Source: Pseudonocardiaceae bacterium YIM PH 21723
Lineage (GTDB): Bacteria > Actinomycetota > Actinomycetes > Mycobacteriales > Pseudonocardiaceae
NCBI GenBank assembly: GCA_003600225.1
Contig: QZFT01000019.1
Location: 78,615 to 142,614, forward strand
Length of the DNA: 64,000 nt
Direction: 5' to 3'
Part shown: positions 49,944 to 59,145 of the stretch, piece after piece
Layout: every line of letters starts with the position of its first letter
Position numbering within the stretch: position 1 is the first letter of the stretch
The notes under the pieces: model-generated
Database searches by the model: none
The model's input: only the letters and a program-made list of their open reading frames with translations
What the model was told of the DNA's origin: nothing
Program-made: the position numbers and the translations under genes

Positions 49944-50051
49944 TTCGCAGTCAGATATTGGTTGACGAGAGCGGCCGGTCGGCGCCCGCGTGGTCGGTGA
50001 GACCATGGCAGGGCGGCTGACCGGCCGTTTTCCAGTAGATGGGAAAGCTAT

Positions 50052-50900
50052 ATGCCCGTTGAGCAGCAGGAACGCTTCGGTGCACGGTTGACGCGGGCCA
50101 TCGAGGCGCGCGGCCGGCTGTGTGTCGGGGTCGATCCGCACCGTGAGCTGCTGGAATCCTGGGGACTGAGCTACGACGCCGAAGGCCTGCAAAGGTTCGC
50201 CGACATCTGCGTCGAGGCGTTGGCCCCGGAGATCGCCGTGCTCAAGCCGCAGTCGGCCTTCTTCGAGGTGTTCGGCAGCCGTGGCGTGGCGGTCCTGGAG
50301 GACTTCATCAACCGCGCCCGGGAGGCCGGGACGCTGGTGCTGCTGGACGCCAAGCGCGGCGACATCGGCTCCACCATGGCCGGGTACGCCGAGGCGTTCC
50401 TGGGGGAGTCGGCGGTCGCTCCGGCGGACGCGCTGACCGTGTCGCCGTACCTCGGATTCGGTTCCCTGGAGCCCGCCCTGGCGGTCGCGGAGGCCACCGG
50501 GCGAGGGCTGTTCGTACTCGCGCTGACCTCCAACCCGGAGGGCGCTTCGGTGCAGCGGGCCACCGCCGCGAGCGGGCGTCCGGTGGCCGAGGAGATCGCC
50601 CTGGCGGCCGCCCGGCGCAACGCCGGTGTCTCCCCGCTCGGCGATGTCGGTCTGGTCGTCGGAGCGACCATTGGGTCCGTCGGCTTCGATCTGGGGGCGC
50701 TGAACGGCCCCATCCTGGCGCCGGGTCTCGGGGCCCAGGGGGCCACTCCGAGTGACCTCCAGACCGTGTTCGGGGACCACTATCGGAGCGTTCTGCCGAC
50801 TACGTCACGGGGCGTTCTGCGGCATGGACCCGACGTGAATTCGCTGCGAAGTGCGGCGTTGGCGGCTCGTGACGAGCTGTTGAGTGCTGAAACACGCTGA
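50052..50900 (+). CDS. pyrF: Orotidine 5'-phosphate decarboxylase (type 2)
   Basis: The 282-residue enzyme belongs to the longer mycobacterial-type PyrF. The active-site run LLDAKRGDIGSTM near residue 96 holds the catalytic Lys-Asp pair, with CVGVDPHRELL near residue 25 and the late phosphate-binding loop near LAPGLGAQGA. It sits about 150 nt after carB beyond a hairpin. No pyrD, and pyrE only elsewhere, are in view. Confidence 0.95.
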   Translation: MPVEQQERFGARLTRAIEARGRLCVGVDPHRELLESWGLSYDAEGLQRFADICVEALAPEIAVLKPQSAFFEVFGSRGVAVLEDFINRAREAGTLVLLDAKRGDIGSTMAGYAEAFLGESAVAPADALTVSPYLGFGSLEPALAVAEATGRGLFVLALTSNPEGASVQRATAASGRPVAEEIALAAARRNAGVSPLGDVGLVVGATIGSVGFDLGALNGPILAPGLGAQGATPSDLQTVFGDHYRSVLPTTSRGVLRHGPDVNSLRSAALAARDELLSAETR

Positions 50901-50901
50901 A

Positions 50902-50921
50902 CCCAAAAATTTTTTCGGGTG
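50902..50921. terminator. AT-rich hairpin with U-tract after pyrF
   Basis: ACCCAAAAATTTTTTCGGGT folds on itself just after the pyrF stop. Unlike the other GC-rich hairpins here it has a canonical T-run. Confidence 0.6.
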
Positions 50922-51110
50922 ATGTAGCACAACGCGCATACGGCCGAAATGGTGCGAATATTAGGCCGAACGGGTGTCAAACGGCCGGGTTGCGCTATAG
51001 GTCACGATATGCATTGCGGAGACACGCCCGACCCATGTTGTGCAGCATCGACCGAGGTCGGTACGGTCGCCGCACCGATTTAGCGGAAACACCACACCAC
51101 GGAGGAAATC

Positions 51111-51428
51111 GTGGCCCTTCCCCAGCTGACCGAGGAGCAGCGGGCCGCAGCGCTGGAGAAGGCAGCTGCCGCTCGTCGCGCTCGGGCTGAGCTCAAAGAG
51201 CGCCTCAAGCGCGGCGGTACCAACCTCAAAGAGGTTCTGGCAGCTGCCGACAGCGACGAGGTTCTGGGCAAGATGAAGGTCTCGGCATTGCTCGAGGCCC
51301 TGCCCGGCGTTGGCAAGGTTCGTGCTGCGCAGATCATGGAGCGTCTGGAGATTGCAACCAGCCGCCGTCTGCGCGGTCTGGGTGATCGGCAGCGTAAGGC
51401 GCTGCTGACCGAGTTCAGCGCCGAGTGA
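51111..51428 (+). CDS. mihF: Integration host factor, actinobacterial type (mIHF)
   Basis: The 105-residue nucleoid-associated protein matches actinobacterial mIHF/sIHF: helical N-terminal [18 protein letters not shown], the [15 protein letters not shown] region and the H2TH DNA-binding part [19 protein letters not shown]. It bends DNA and aids phage integration and chromosome organisation. It is upstream of gmk in the conserved order, overlapping it by 4 nt. Confidence 0.96.
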   Translation: MALPQLTEEQRAAALEKAAAARRARAELKERLKRGGTNLKEVLAAADSDEVLGKMKVSALLEALPGVGKVRAAQIMERLEIATSRRLRGLGDRQRKALLTEFSAE

Positions 51429-52054
51429 TTGCCGGCAACGCCGGCCGTATCATCGGCAACGGGCCGGGGTCGACCTCTTTTGGTCGGCCCCGGCTCACCG
51501 TAGTGAGCGGACCATCCGGTGTCGGCAAGTCCAGTGTCGTCACGCAGCTGCGCGCCATGGGCGCGGATATCTTCTTCAGCTGCTCGGTAACAACCCGTTC
51601 GCCCCGCCCCGGCGAGGTCGACGGCCAGCACTACCACTTCCGCAGCAGGGAGGAGTTCGATCGCCTCGTTGCGGAGGAAAAGCTCCTGGAGTACGCCGAG
51701 TACGCCGGAAACGGCTACGGAACCCCCAGGGAGCCCGTGGAAGCCGCTCTGGCGGGCGGAAGGCCTGCTCTGCTGGAGATCGAGCTACAGGGCGCCAGGC
51801 AGGTCAGGGCCGCGATGCCCGAGGCCCAGCTGGTCATGTTGCTGCCGCCATCCTGGGAGGCCCTCGTGGCCCGGCTCACCGGCCGGGGTACCGAGGATCC
51901 GGCCGTTGTGGCGCGTAGGCTGGAGGTCGCCAAGCAGGAACTGGCGGCCGAAAGCGAGTTCGACACGACGGTTGTCAACACCGAAGTGCGGCAGGCGGCG
52001 CAGGACTTGCTACAGTTGATAGTCGGACCAGCCCCGGTGAGCAGCGTTAAGTAG
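51425..52054 (+). CDS. gmk: Guanylate kinase
   Basis: Phosphorylates GMP to GDP. The 209-residue protein has Walker [13 protein letters not shown] near residue 28, the GMP-binding [17 protein letters not shown], and [20 protein letters not shown]. The GTG start overlaps mihF by 4 nt, giving an N-terminal extension of about 20 residues before the usual family start. Confidence 0.95.
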   Translation: MIAGNAGRIIGNGPGSTSFGRPRLTVVSGPSGVGKSSVVTQLRAMGADIFFSCSVTTRSPRPGEVDGQHYHFRSREEFDRLVAEEKLLEYAEYAGNGYGTPREPVEAALAGGRPALLEIELQGARQVRAAMPEAQLVMLLPPSWEALVARLTGRGTEDPAVVARRLEVAKQELAAESEFDTTVVNTEVRQAAQDLLQLIVGPAPVSSVK

Positions 52055-52115
52055 TTCCCAGGCAGTCCGCACCCCCTTTCTTGCAGTGCCCGTCCTACCC
52101 GTATCTGGAGCATTC

Positions 52116-52418
52116 GTGAGCCTCCCCTCCGCGCTGGGCAGCCTTGGCCAGACCTCGCACCAGTCCTCGATCACCGGTACCGAGGGCATCACCAACCCGC
52201 CCATCGACGACCTGCTCGAGAAGGTCAGCTCGAAGTACGCCCTGGTGATCTACTCCGCCAAGCGTGCGCGGCAGATCAACGACTACTACGCCCAGCTGGG
52301 CGAGGGTCTGCTGGAGTACGTCGGCCCGCTGGTCGAGCCGGGTGCCCGGGAGAAGCCGCTGTCCATCGCCATGCGCGAGATCCACGCCGGCATGCTGGAG
52401 CACACCGAAGGCGAGTAA
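52116..52418 (+). CDS. rpoZ: RNA polymerase omega subunit
   Basis: The omega subunit aids assembly and stability of RNA polymerase. Typical runs are [20 protein letters not shown] and [25 protein letters not shown] in two parts. GTG 52116 gives 100 residues; GTG 52086 would add 10. It follows gmk by about 60 nt, and its TAA stop is already part of the next hairpin. Confidence 0.95.
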   Translation: MSLPSALGSLGQTSHQSSITGTEGITNPPIDDLLEKVSSKYALVIYSAKRARQINDYYAQLGEGLLEYVGPLVEPGAREKPLSIAMREIHAGMLEHTEGE

Positions 52419-52461
52419 TTTCCATGGAAAGTGCGCCGAAGAAGCACTTTCCATGGAAATT
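52417..52461 (+). terminator. rpoZ terminator made of paired TTTCCATGGAAA palindromes
   Basis: AATTTCCATGGAAAGTGC (52417-52434) and its perfect complement (52444-52461) enclose a 9-nt loop. This is the same element as at 17.3 kb. The first two bases belong to the rpoZ stop codon. Confidence 0.85.
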
Positions 52462-52483
52462 GTTCCCCGTCAGAGCACAGTCC

Positions 52484-52517
52484 TGAAGGGCGCCCACCGG
52501 TCGGTGGGCGCCCTTCA
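52484..52517 (+). terminator. Second hairpin between rpoZ and coaBC
   Basis: TGAAGGGCGCCCACC pairs perfectly with GGTGGGCGCCCTTCA around a GGTC loop. It is the middle of three successive hairpins. Confidence 0.8.
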
Positions 52518-52530
52518 GGGCGTTCCCGTG

Positions 52531-52583
52531 CCGAAGTTGACGAGGTTCGCGGGAGAACCGAGCCCGAACCTCGCCGACTTCGG
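52531..52583 (+). terminator. Third hairpin, CCGAAGTTG family, between rpoZ and coaBC
   Basis: CCGAAGTTGACGAGGTTCG (52531-52549) pairs with CGAACCTCGCCGACTTCGG (52565-52583), with one wobble and one mismatch. It is a relative of the hairpins at 27.1 and 31.6 kb. Confidence 0.8.
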
Positions 52584-52645
52584 CCCAACAGTGACCTTCT
52601 GCGTGTTCCCTGGCAGCGGACCGGCATCGGGACCAGACTGGTCCG

Positions 52646-53893
52646 GTGACTCAGAAGCCCAAGGTCGTCCTCGGCGTCGGTGGCGGCATCGCCGCCTACA
52701 AGGCCTGCGAGATCCTGCGCAGGCTCACCGAGACCGGACATGACGTGACGGTGGTCCCGACCGAAGCCGCCCTCAAGTTCGTCGGCGCCGCCACCTTCGA
52801 GGCCCTCTCCGGAAATCCGGTGCGCACCGGGGTGTTCCAGGACGTGCCGCAGGTCGCCCACGTGAAGATCGGGCAGACCGCGGACCTGGTGATCATCGCG
52901 CCCGCCACGGCGGATCTGATGGCACGCGCCGCCCAGGGCCGGGCCGATGACCTGCTCACCGGGACCCTGCTCACCGCGCGCTGTCCGGTGCTGATGGCGC
53001 CCGCGATGCACACCGAGATGTGGGATCACCCCGCCACCCAGGACAACGTGGCGCTGCTCCGCAGCCGCGGCACCATCGTGATGGAACCCGCCAGCGGCCG
53101 GTTGACGGGCAAGGACACCGGCAAGGGCAGGCTGCCGGATCCGGTGGAGATCGCGGACCTGGGCCGCCTGCTGCTCACCAGGCCGGACGCGTTGCCCCGA
53201 GACCTGGAAGGCCTCAAGGTCACCATCTCGGCGGGCGGGACCCGCGAGCCCCTGGACCCGGTCCGGTTCCTGGGCAACCGGTCCTCCGGTAAGCAGGGGT
53301 ACGCCCTGGCCCGGCTCGCCGCCCAGCGTGGCGCCGAGGTGACGCTGATCGCAGCCAACACCGAGGCGCTGCCGGATCCGGCCGGGGTGGAGATCCGGCG
53401 GGTGGGTACCGCCATCGAGCTGCGGGACGCCGTGCACAAGTCCGCCGAGGGCGCGGACGTGGTCGTGATGGCCGCCGCCGTCGCCGACTTCCGGCCGGTC
53501 GACCTGGCCGATCACAAGATCAAGAAAACCGATGACGGGCCGCCGGTGATCACGCTGACCACCAACCCGGACATCCTGGCCGAGCTTGTCCGGAAGCGGA
53601 CGGCCGGGGAGTTGAACACGAGGTTGATCGTGGGTTTCGCCGCGGAGACGGGAGATCCTCACCACGATTTCCTGGATCACGCCCGGGCCAAGCTGCGCCG
53701 CAAGGGATGCGACCTGCTGGTGGTCAACCAGGTGGGCACCGACAAGGTCTTCGGCCTCGACGACAACGGCGGCTGGCTTCTTTCGTCGGACGGCACGGAA
53801 ACCGAACTGCCTCTTGGTACGAAAGCCGTATTGGCTGCCAACGTCCTGGATCGGATCGCTGGACAGTTCTCGGGACAGGTTGGGAATCTCTAG
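52646..53893 (+). CDS. coaBC: Bifunctional phosphopantothenoylcysteine decarboxylase/synthetase
   Basis: Catalyses two CoA-synthesis steps. The 415-residue protein has an FMN-dependent CoaC half (GVGGGIAAYKACEILRRL at the N-terminus; catalytic region APAMHTEMWDHPAT near residue 115) and a CTP-dependent CoaB half (ISAGGTREPLDPVRFLGNRSS near residue 193). The AMH in place of AMN is usual for actinobacterial Dfp proteins. GTG 52646 was chosen; the gene is 90 nt upstream of metK. Confidence 0.95.
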   Translation: MTQKPKVVLGVGGGIAAYKACEILRRLTETGHDVTVVPTEAALKFVGAATFEALSGNPVRTGVFQDVPQVAHVKIGQTADLVIIAPATADLMARAAQGRADDLLTGTLLTARCPVLMAPAMHTEMWDHPATQDNVALLRSRGTIVMEPASGRLTGKDTGKGRLPDPVEIADLGRLLLTRPDALPRDLEGLKVTISAGGTREPLDPVRFLGNRSSGKQGYALARLAAQRGAEVTLIAANTEALPDPAGVEIRRVGTAIELRDAVHKSAEGADVVVMAAAVADFRPVDLADHKIKKTDDGPPVITLTTNPDILAELVRKRTAGELNTRLIVGFAAETGDPHHDFLDHARAKLRRKGCDLLVVNQVGTDKVFGLDDNGGWLLSSDGTETELPLGTKAVLAANVLDRIAGQFSGQVGNL

Positions 53894-53984
53894 CAAGGAT
53901 TGACCACGACTGGATGAGTAGCCGGTTAGGCTGGATCCAACAGAGCGGCACGCCGATGTCGCTGACCAACGAGGTAGGAGAGCT

Positions 53985-55184
53985 GTGACCGTTCAAGGTG
54001 GCCGCCGACTGTTCACATCTGAGTCGGTGACCGAAGGGCACCCCGACAAAATTTGTGACGCGGTCAGCGACTCGATCCTGGACGCGTTGCTGGCCAAGGA
54101 CCCCCGTTCCCGGGTGGCCGTGGAGACTCTGGTGACCACCGGACAGGTGCACGTCGCCGGCGAGGTCACCACGGAGGCCTACGCCGACATCCCCGGCATC
54201 GTCCGCCGGGTCATCCTGGACATCGGCTACGACTCGTCCAGCAAGGGTTTCGACGGGAACTCCTGTGGCGTGAACGTGGCCATCGGCGCGCAGTCCCCGG
54301 ACATCGCGCAGGGCGTGGACACGGCCTACGAGTCCCGCCTGGAATCCGCCGAGGACGAGATCGACAAGCAGGGCGCCGGCGACCAGGGCCTGATGTTCGG
54401 CTACGCCTGCAGTGACACCCCGGAACTGATGCCGCTGCCGATCGCGCTCGCGCACCGGCTGTCCCGGCGGCTGTCCAAGGTGCGCAAGGACGGCACGCTG
54501 CCGTACCTGCGCCCGGACGGCAAGACCCAGGTGACCATCGAGTACGCGGGCGACCAGCCGGTCCGGCTGGACACCGTGGTGGTGTCCTCGCAGCACGCCG
54601 ACGACATCGACCTGGAGAAGCTCCTGGGTGTCGACGTGCGTGAGCACGTGCTGGCTCCGGAGATCAACGAGCTGAACATCGACACCAGTGACGTCCGGCT
54701 GCTCGTCAACCCGACCGGCCGCTTCGTCATCGGCGGTCCGATGGGTGACGCGGGCCTGACCGGCCGCAAGATCATCGTCGACACCTACGGCGGCATGGCC
54801 CGGCACGGTGGCGGCGCGTTCTCCGGCAAGGACCCGTCGAAGGTGGACCGCTCGGCCGCGTACGCGCTGCGCTGGGTGGCCAAGAACGCGGTCGCCGCCG
54901 GTCTGGCCTCGCGGATCGAGGTGCAGGTGGCCTACGCGATCGGCAAGGCGGCCCCGGTCGGCCTGTTCGTGGAGACCTTCGGCACCGAGACCGTGGACCC
55001 GCAGAAGATCCAGCAGGCCATCTCCGAGGTCTTCGACCTGCGGCCCGCCGCGATCATCCGGGACCTGGACCTGCTGCGCCCGATCTACGCCCCCACCTCC
55101 GCGTACGGCCACTTCGGCCGCACCGACGTGGACCTGCCGTGGGAGCGCACCGATCGTGCCGAGGCGCTGCGCAACGCCGTCTAG
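53985..55184 (+). CDS. metK: S-adenosylmethionine synthetase
   Basis: The 399-residue enzyme makes SAM from methionine and ATP. Hallmarks are [32 protein letters not shown] near residue 126 and [19 protein letters not shown] near residue 280. It closes the mihF-gmk-rpoZ-coaBC-metK run. The priA gene that usually follows in actinobacteria is absent; a hairpin and a methyltransferase follow instead. Confidence 0.97.
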   Translation: MTVQGGRRLFTSESVTEGHPDKICDAVSDSILDALLAKDPRSRVAVETLVTTGQVHVAGEVTTEAYADIPGIVRRVILDIGYDSSSKGFDGNSCGVNVAIGAQSPDIAQGVDTAYESRLESAEDEIDKQGAGDQGLMFGYACSDTPELMPLPIALAHRLSRRLSKVRKDGTLPYLRPDGKTQVTIEYAGDQPVRLDTVVVSSQHADDIDLEKLLGVDVREHVLAPEINELNIDTSDVRLLVNPTGRFVIGGPMGDAGLTGRKIIVDTYGGMARHGGGAFSGKDPSKVDRSAAYALRWVAKNAVAAGLASRIEVQVAYAIGKAAPVGLFVETFGTETVDPQKIQQAISEVFDLRPAAIIRDLDLLRPIYAPTSAYGHFGRTDVDLPWERTDRAEALRNAV

Positions 55185-55194
55185 CACGTTTGCT

Positions 55195-55232
55195 CCGCAT
55201 GCCCACCTCACAGCTGTGAGGTGGGCATGCGG
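55195..55232. terminator. 38-nt perfect palindrome after metK
   Basis: CCGCATGCCCACCTCACAG (55195-55213) is immediately followed by its exact complement (55214-55232), so the loop must form from the centre of the dyad. It lies 10 nt past the metK stop and just before the methyltransferase start. Confidence 0.85.
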
Positions 55233-55250
55233 CATCATGGGGGCATGATC

Positions 55251-55970
55251 ATGGGGCTGCCGACGGGAGTCGCGCAGGAGTTCTACGGCCGGCTGGCCGC
55301 CGTCTGGGGCGATCGGGGCCCGGTGCTCGACATCGGATCCGGGTCCGGGGTGGTGGCGGCTGAGCTGCACCGGCACGGGGTGCCGGTGGTGCAGCTCGAT
55401 CCGGTGGACAACCGCGGCGACGCGGCCGGGAAGATCCCCTACCTGCACGCGGACGGCTGCGCCCTACCCTTCCGCCGGGGTTCCTGCGCGGGTGTGCACC
55501 TGGCCAGGGTGCTGGCCCATGTACCGGACTGGCGGCGGGCGACCGCCGAGGCGGTGCGGGTGCTGGCCCCGGGCGGCGCGATCGCGGTGGACCTCGGCGA
55601 CCGGCCACGCAGCGGCCCGCATGCCGCGCTGACCGGTGACCTGGTCCGGCTGGCCGCCGAACTGGGGCTGCGGGAGTCGCAGCCGCCCGGCGATCCGCTG
55701 CACGACCGCGCGGTCGATGGCCGGATGGGGGAGCTGGGCTGCGGCGATCCCGAGCTGATCGAGACGGGCGCGACCGTCGAGGTGTCGTTACGGGAGACCG
55801 CGGACGGCCTGGTTCGCAGCCGGTATCGCTGGGCACCCGGCACCGACCACGGTCTGCTGGCCAAACTGGCCGATCAGCTCCTCGCTGGCCTGGAGACGGA
55901 TCCGGACGCGCCGGTGCCGCTGCGCCGCTCGGCACGTTACCGGGTATACCGGATGCTTCCGGCCGGCTGA
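55251..55970 (+). CDS. Class I SAM-dependent methyltransferase
   Basis: The 239-residue protein has motif I PVLDIGSGSGVVAAEL near residue 25, an acidic post-I residue in VVQLDPVD, and VRVLAPGGAIAVDLGD corresponding to motif III/post III. The substrate is unknown. ATG 55251 lies 7 nt after GGGGG; ATG 55245 is possible. It directly follows the SAM synthetase gene, although the hairpin between them suggests separate transcription. Confidence 0.85.
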   Translation: MGLPTGVAQEFYGRLAAVWGDRGPVLDIGSGSGVVAAELHRHGVPVVQLDPVDNRGDAAGKIPYLHADGCALPFRRGSCAGVHLARVLAHVPDWRRATAEAVRVLAPGGAIAVDLGDRPRSGPHAALTGDLVRLAAELGLRESQPPGDPLHDRAVDGRMGELGCGDPELIETGATVEVSLRETADGLVRSRYRWAPGTDHGLLAKLADQLLAGLETDPDAPVPLRRSARYRVYRMLPAG

Positions 55971-56000
55971 AGCCCCTTGCCCCGCCGAGTAAGTACGCTA

Positions 56001-56012
56001 CCGTAGCTACGG
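56001..56012. promoter_or_regulatory. Palindrome upstream of the FAD monooxygenase
   Basis: The perfect 12-bp palindrome CCGTAGCTACGG lies about 26 nt before the monooxygenase start, within an AT-richer promoter-like stretch (GTAAGTACGCTA, GGTCGTAACTTAAC). It is a candidate operator for the downstream TetR regulator. Confidence 0.55.
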
Positions 56013-56037
56013 GGTCGTAACTTAACGGAGGTGAAGT

Positions 56038-57138
56038 GTGCCGGACGTGCTGATCGTCGGTGCGGGTCCGGTGGGGCTGACCGCCGCCATCGCCGCCCGC
56101 CAGGCCGGCCTCGATGTGGAGGTCGTGGAGGCCGCGGCCCCGGACCGGTCGCGGCCGGGCAGCCGGGCGATCTACTACTTCCCGCCGACCCTGCGCAGCT
56201 GGGAGCGGTTGTATCCCGGCCTGGGCCGGGCCATCGCCGACGCGGGCACCCGGGTCGACCGGGTCAGTTGTCACCGCAGCGACCGGACCCTGTTCGACGT
56301 GCGGGTGTCCAGCTGGCTCAGTGGCGCCGCACTGCCGCAGCACGACGTGGAGCGGCTGCTGCGCCAGGCCCTGGACGAGCTCGGCGTGCCGATCCGCTGG
56401 GAGTCCCCGGTCTGGTGGACCCGCTCCGATCCGCAGGGCGTGGAGCTCGAACTGCGGTCCGGGGAGACGCTGCGCGCGCCCTACCTGATCGGCGCGGACG
56501 GCGCCCGGTCGGTGGTGCGCGACTCGCTCGGCATCGCGTTGCGTGGCGACCGGGCGGCCACCGAGTTCGTCATGGCCGATGTGGCCGCTCATCCGGAGAC
56601 GGCGCTGCCGCGCCGCGGGGTCCGGTTCTGGTACGACCATCCGGTGGCCCGGCGGAACATCGTGCAGATGGGGTACGGCAGCGGCGTCCGGGTCGCGGTG
56701 CAGTGCACCACGGCCGAGGACGTCGAGCGGCTGTCCAGCCCGGCCGGTATCCGGGAGTGCGTGTCCACGGTCCTGGATCCGTGGCACGGCGAGCACGTGG
56801 AGTGGGTTGCCCGCCACCGGTTCCAGCAGGTCGTGGCGGAGAGCTACACCGACGCCCACCGCCGGGTGCTGCTGGCCGGCGAGGCCGCCCACCTGTTCGC
56901 GCCCTGGGGTGGCCGGGGGATCAACTCCGGGCTGATGGACGGCAGCGAGTCGGCGCAGGCGATCGCCGGTGCGTTGCGGGAACCCGAGCGCCGAGTGGAG
57001 ATCATCGACCGGTGCGCCGCCCGCCGGCGGACGTGGGGACTGCACAACCGGGAGCTGTCCGGCCGTGGCCTGCAACAGATGCGCGCACCGTTGCCGATGT
57101 TGCCGCGCCGCCGTGCCGGGGTGTGGAACTGGTACTGA
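56038..57138 (+). CDS. FAD-dependent monooxygenase (aromatic hydroxylase type)
   Basis: The 366-residue flavoprotein hydroxylase of the PHBH/Rdc-like type shows FAD-binding VGAGPVGLTAAIAAR at the N-terminus, the NAD(P)H/FAD DG motif YLIGADGARSVVR near residue 153, and the GD-like motif VLLAGEAAHLFAPWGGRGIN near residue 280. Substrates are typically phenolics, polyketides or antibiotics. GTG 56038 follows GGAGG. It is 9 nt upstream of a TetR gene, so the two form a self-regulated unit. Confidence 0.9.
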   Translation: MPDVLIVGAGPVGLTAAIAARQAGLDVEVVEAAAPDRSRPGSRAIYYFPPTLRSWERLYPGLGRAIADAGTRVDRVSCHRSDRTLFDVRVSSWLSGAALPQHDVERLLRQALDELGVPIRWESPVWWTRSDPQGVELELRSGETLRAPYLIGADGARSVVRDSLGIALRGDRAATEFVMADVAAHPETALPRRGVRFWYDHPVARRNIVQMGYGSGVRVAVQCTTAEDVERLSSPAGIRECVSTVLDPWHGEHVEWVARHRFQQVVAESYTDAHRRVLLAGEAAHLFAPWGGRGINSGLMDGSESAQAIAGALREPERRVEIIDRCAARRRTWGLHNRELSGRGLQQMRAPLPMLPRRRAGVWNWY

Positions 57139-57147
57139 TCCGGAACA

Positions 57148-57786
57148 ATGACAACGGTGACAGCCTCCACTGATCGACCCCGCGCCCGCCAGCCGCGCAT
57201 GCCCATCGAGGTGCGCCGGGAACAGGTGCTGGACGCCGCGCTGCGGCTGATCACCGAGCACGGCTACGCGGCGGCCACCATGGAGGCGATCGCCCGGGAG
57301 GCCGATCTCGCCAAGCCCCGGGTCTACAGCGCCTATCCCGGCCGGGGCCCGCTGCTGAACGCGCTGTTCGAACGCCAGGAACAACGCGCGCTGGCCACCA
57401 TCGCCGAGGCGGTACCCGCGGACTTCACCGGATACGAGTCCGCACTGGACGTGCTGGCCACGGCGGCCGAGAACCTGATGCGCGCGGCCGCCGCCGAACC
57501 CGCGGCCTGGCGGCTGCTCGTCTTCCCGGCGGATGAGGCGCCGCCGGAGGTGCGGCAACACGTGCACACCAGCCGGACGTTCGCCGTCGACCAGCTGCGG
57601 GTGCTGCTGGTCTGGGCCCGCACCGTCCACCCCGGGCTGGCCGAAGTGGACGGTGACCTGGCGGCCGAGATGCTGGCCGCGGCGGGGGAGCGCGGACTGC
57701 GGCTGGTGCTCCAGGATCCGGACGGCTATCCCCCGGAGCGGTTCGCCGCGTTCGTGAGGAGCTGGGCGGACATCTTCTTCCGCTGA
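57148..57786 (+). CDS. TetR-family regulator (partner of FAD monooxygenase)
   Basis: The 212-residue repressor has its HTH at about residues 22-65 (RREQVLDAALRLITEHGYAA, IAREADLAKPRVYSAYPG) and a ligand-binding C-terminus. It is cotranscribed with the monooxygenase and probably binds the palindrome at 56001-56012, giving induction of the monooxygenase by its substrate. Confidence 0.88.
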   Translation: MTTVTASTDRPRARQPRMPIEVRREQVLDAALRLITEHGYAAATMEAIAREADLAKPRVYSAYPGRGPLLNALFERQEQRALATIAEAVPADFTGYESALDVLATAAENLMRAAAAEPAAWRLLVFPADEAPPEVRQHVHTSRTFAVDQLRVLLVWARTVHPGLAEVDGDLAAEMLAAAGERGLRLVLQDPDGYPPERFAAFVRSWADIFFR

Positions 57787-57860
57787 ATGTGGCTTTCCTT
57801 CGGTAGAAGTCGGTGAATGTGGCTTCCGGTCGGTAAGACCGAAAGGGAGCCACATTCAGC
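57782..57860. terminator. Bidirectional hairpin with a duplicated arm
   Basis: GCTGAATGTGGCTTTCC (from 57782) pairs with the arm ending at 57860 over about 23 bp with two wobbles. A second partial copy of the left arm (GTGAATGTGGCTTCC, from about 57812) sits in the loop, so two alternative stems can form. It lies between convergent genes. Confidence 0.8.
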
Positions 57861-57864
57861 GGGG

Positions 57865-59019
57865 TCAGGCGGAGGTCTGCCGGACGAGGTGATCGACCAC
57901 GTCCGCCATCTCGCCCGCCCGCCGGTACTGCTCTCGTTGCCGGGCCGCACCGGAGCCGGCCGCGATCAGCTGATCCGCCAGCCCGGCGACCTGGTCGTAG
58001 TCGCCGTGTTCGCGCAGCGCCGGGGTGATCCGGTCGATCAGGTCGTACACCAGCTGCACGGCGGGCACCGGGCTGCCGTCCGTGAGATCGACACCCATCC
58101 CCTCCAGGCCCTCGCGGGCCGCCATCCACTGCGCGGCGCGCAGCAGCGACTCCTCGGGGTCGGGCGCCAGTTTCCCGGTCAGGATGTCGGTGACCGCGGT
58201 ACTGGCCAGCGAGCGGATCACCGCCGCCAGCAACACCGTCTCCTCCGGCCGCTGCGGCACGTCGGCCACCCGCACCTCCAGCGTCGGCACGTGGGTACTC
58301 GGCCGGATGTCCCAGAACAGCGTGCCCCGGTCCAGCAGCGTGCCGGTGGCCAGCAGCGAGTCGGTGATCTGGGCGAAGTGCGCGGCCGAGGTGAAGAACG
58401 GCGGCGGCCCGGCGACCGGCCACTTGCTCCACAGGATCGTCCGCCAGCTGGCGAAACCGGTGTCCCGGCCCGCCCAGAACGGCGAGTTGGCCGCCATCGC
58501 GGTCAGCGTGGGCAGCGCGACCCGCAGGTGGTTGCTCACCTGGAGGGCCAGTTCCCGGTTGGGCAGCTGCACGTGGACGTGGCAGGAACAGATCGCCAGG
58601 TCCTCGGCGAGCGCCTGGTACACCTCGACGCCCCGGCCGTACCGGGGATCGTCGCTGACGGCCAGGGGGTGCATGTCGCCCAGCGGGGGAGCGCCACTGG
58701 CGATGATCCGGTACCCCTCGGCCGCGGCGGCCGAGGAGACGGCCGTGCGCAACCGGCGCAGATCGGTCAGCAGACTGCCGGCGCTGGACTGTGGTTCGGT
58801 CTTCACCTCGATCTGGAACCGGGTGAACTCGGCGGTGATGGTGTCGCCCAGAAGTTGCTCCGCCCTGGCGATCACCACGGGGGCCACCGGGGCCAGTTTC
58901 CGGGTGATCGGGTCGACGACGAGGTATTCCTCCTCGACGCCGATCAGGGCGCAGGTGCCATCGGCGATCACCTGCGCACGGGAGGGGGTAGTGGTCGCTG
59001 CGGTCACGTCGACGGCCAT
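57865..59019 (-). CDS. Carboxylate-amine ligase, GCS2/YbdK family
   Basis: The 384-residue member of glutamate-cysteine ligase family 2 shows LIGVEEEYLVVDPITRKL near residue 26, EVKTEPQSSAGSL, and the metal/substrate region CSCHVHVQLPNRE near residue 147. YbdK proteins have weak gamma-glutamylcysteine ligase activity; actinobacterial relatives include EgtA and mycothiol-era paralogues of unknown function. ATG 59019 follows GGGAGG by 6 nt; GTG 59037 is an alternative. Confidence 0.88.
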   Translation of the reverse strand: MAVDVTAATTTPSRAQVIADGTCALIGVEEEYLVVDPITRKLAPVAPVVIARAEQLLGDTITAEFTRFQIEVKTEPQSSAGSLLTDLRRLRTAVSSAAAAEGYRIIASGAPPLGDMHPLAVSDDPRYGRGVEVYQALAEDLAICSCHVHVQLPNRELALQVSNHLRVALPTLTAMAANSPFWAGRDTGFASWRTILWSKWPVAGPPPFFTSAAHFAQITDSLLATGTLLDRGTLFWDIRPSTHVPTLEVRVADVPQRPEETVLLAAVIRSLASTAVTDILTGKLAPDPEESLLRAAQWMAAREGLEGMGVDLTDGSPVPAVQLVYDLIDRITPALREHGDYDQVAGLADQLIAAGSGAARQREQYRRAGEMADVVDHLVRQTSA

Positions 59020-59145
59020 GGTCGCCTCCCGTGTCACATACGGTACCCATGACGTTACCGGTCGTAGTCACTTCTGCAAATGGTGCAGCTGGGGGTAACC
59101 GGCTGACCGGATCGGGCCAACGGTCTGTGCGCCGAAGCATCGCTG

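Noticed and set aside
50901..51110. Possible small gene between pyrF and mihF
   Set aside because: The only frame (66 codons from 50990) is Arg-rich, lacks a ribosome site and overlaps the expected mihF promoter.
52417..52583. Cluster of inverted repeats considered as a CRISPR remnant
   Set aside because: The repeats are hairpins of different sequence, not direct repeats with unique spacers of constant length; no cas genes are in the window.
53894..53984. SAM riboswitch before metK
   Set aside because: The 90-nt leader lacks the conserved SAM aptamer cores and strong stems; it contains only a promoter-like region.
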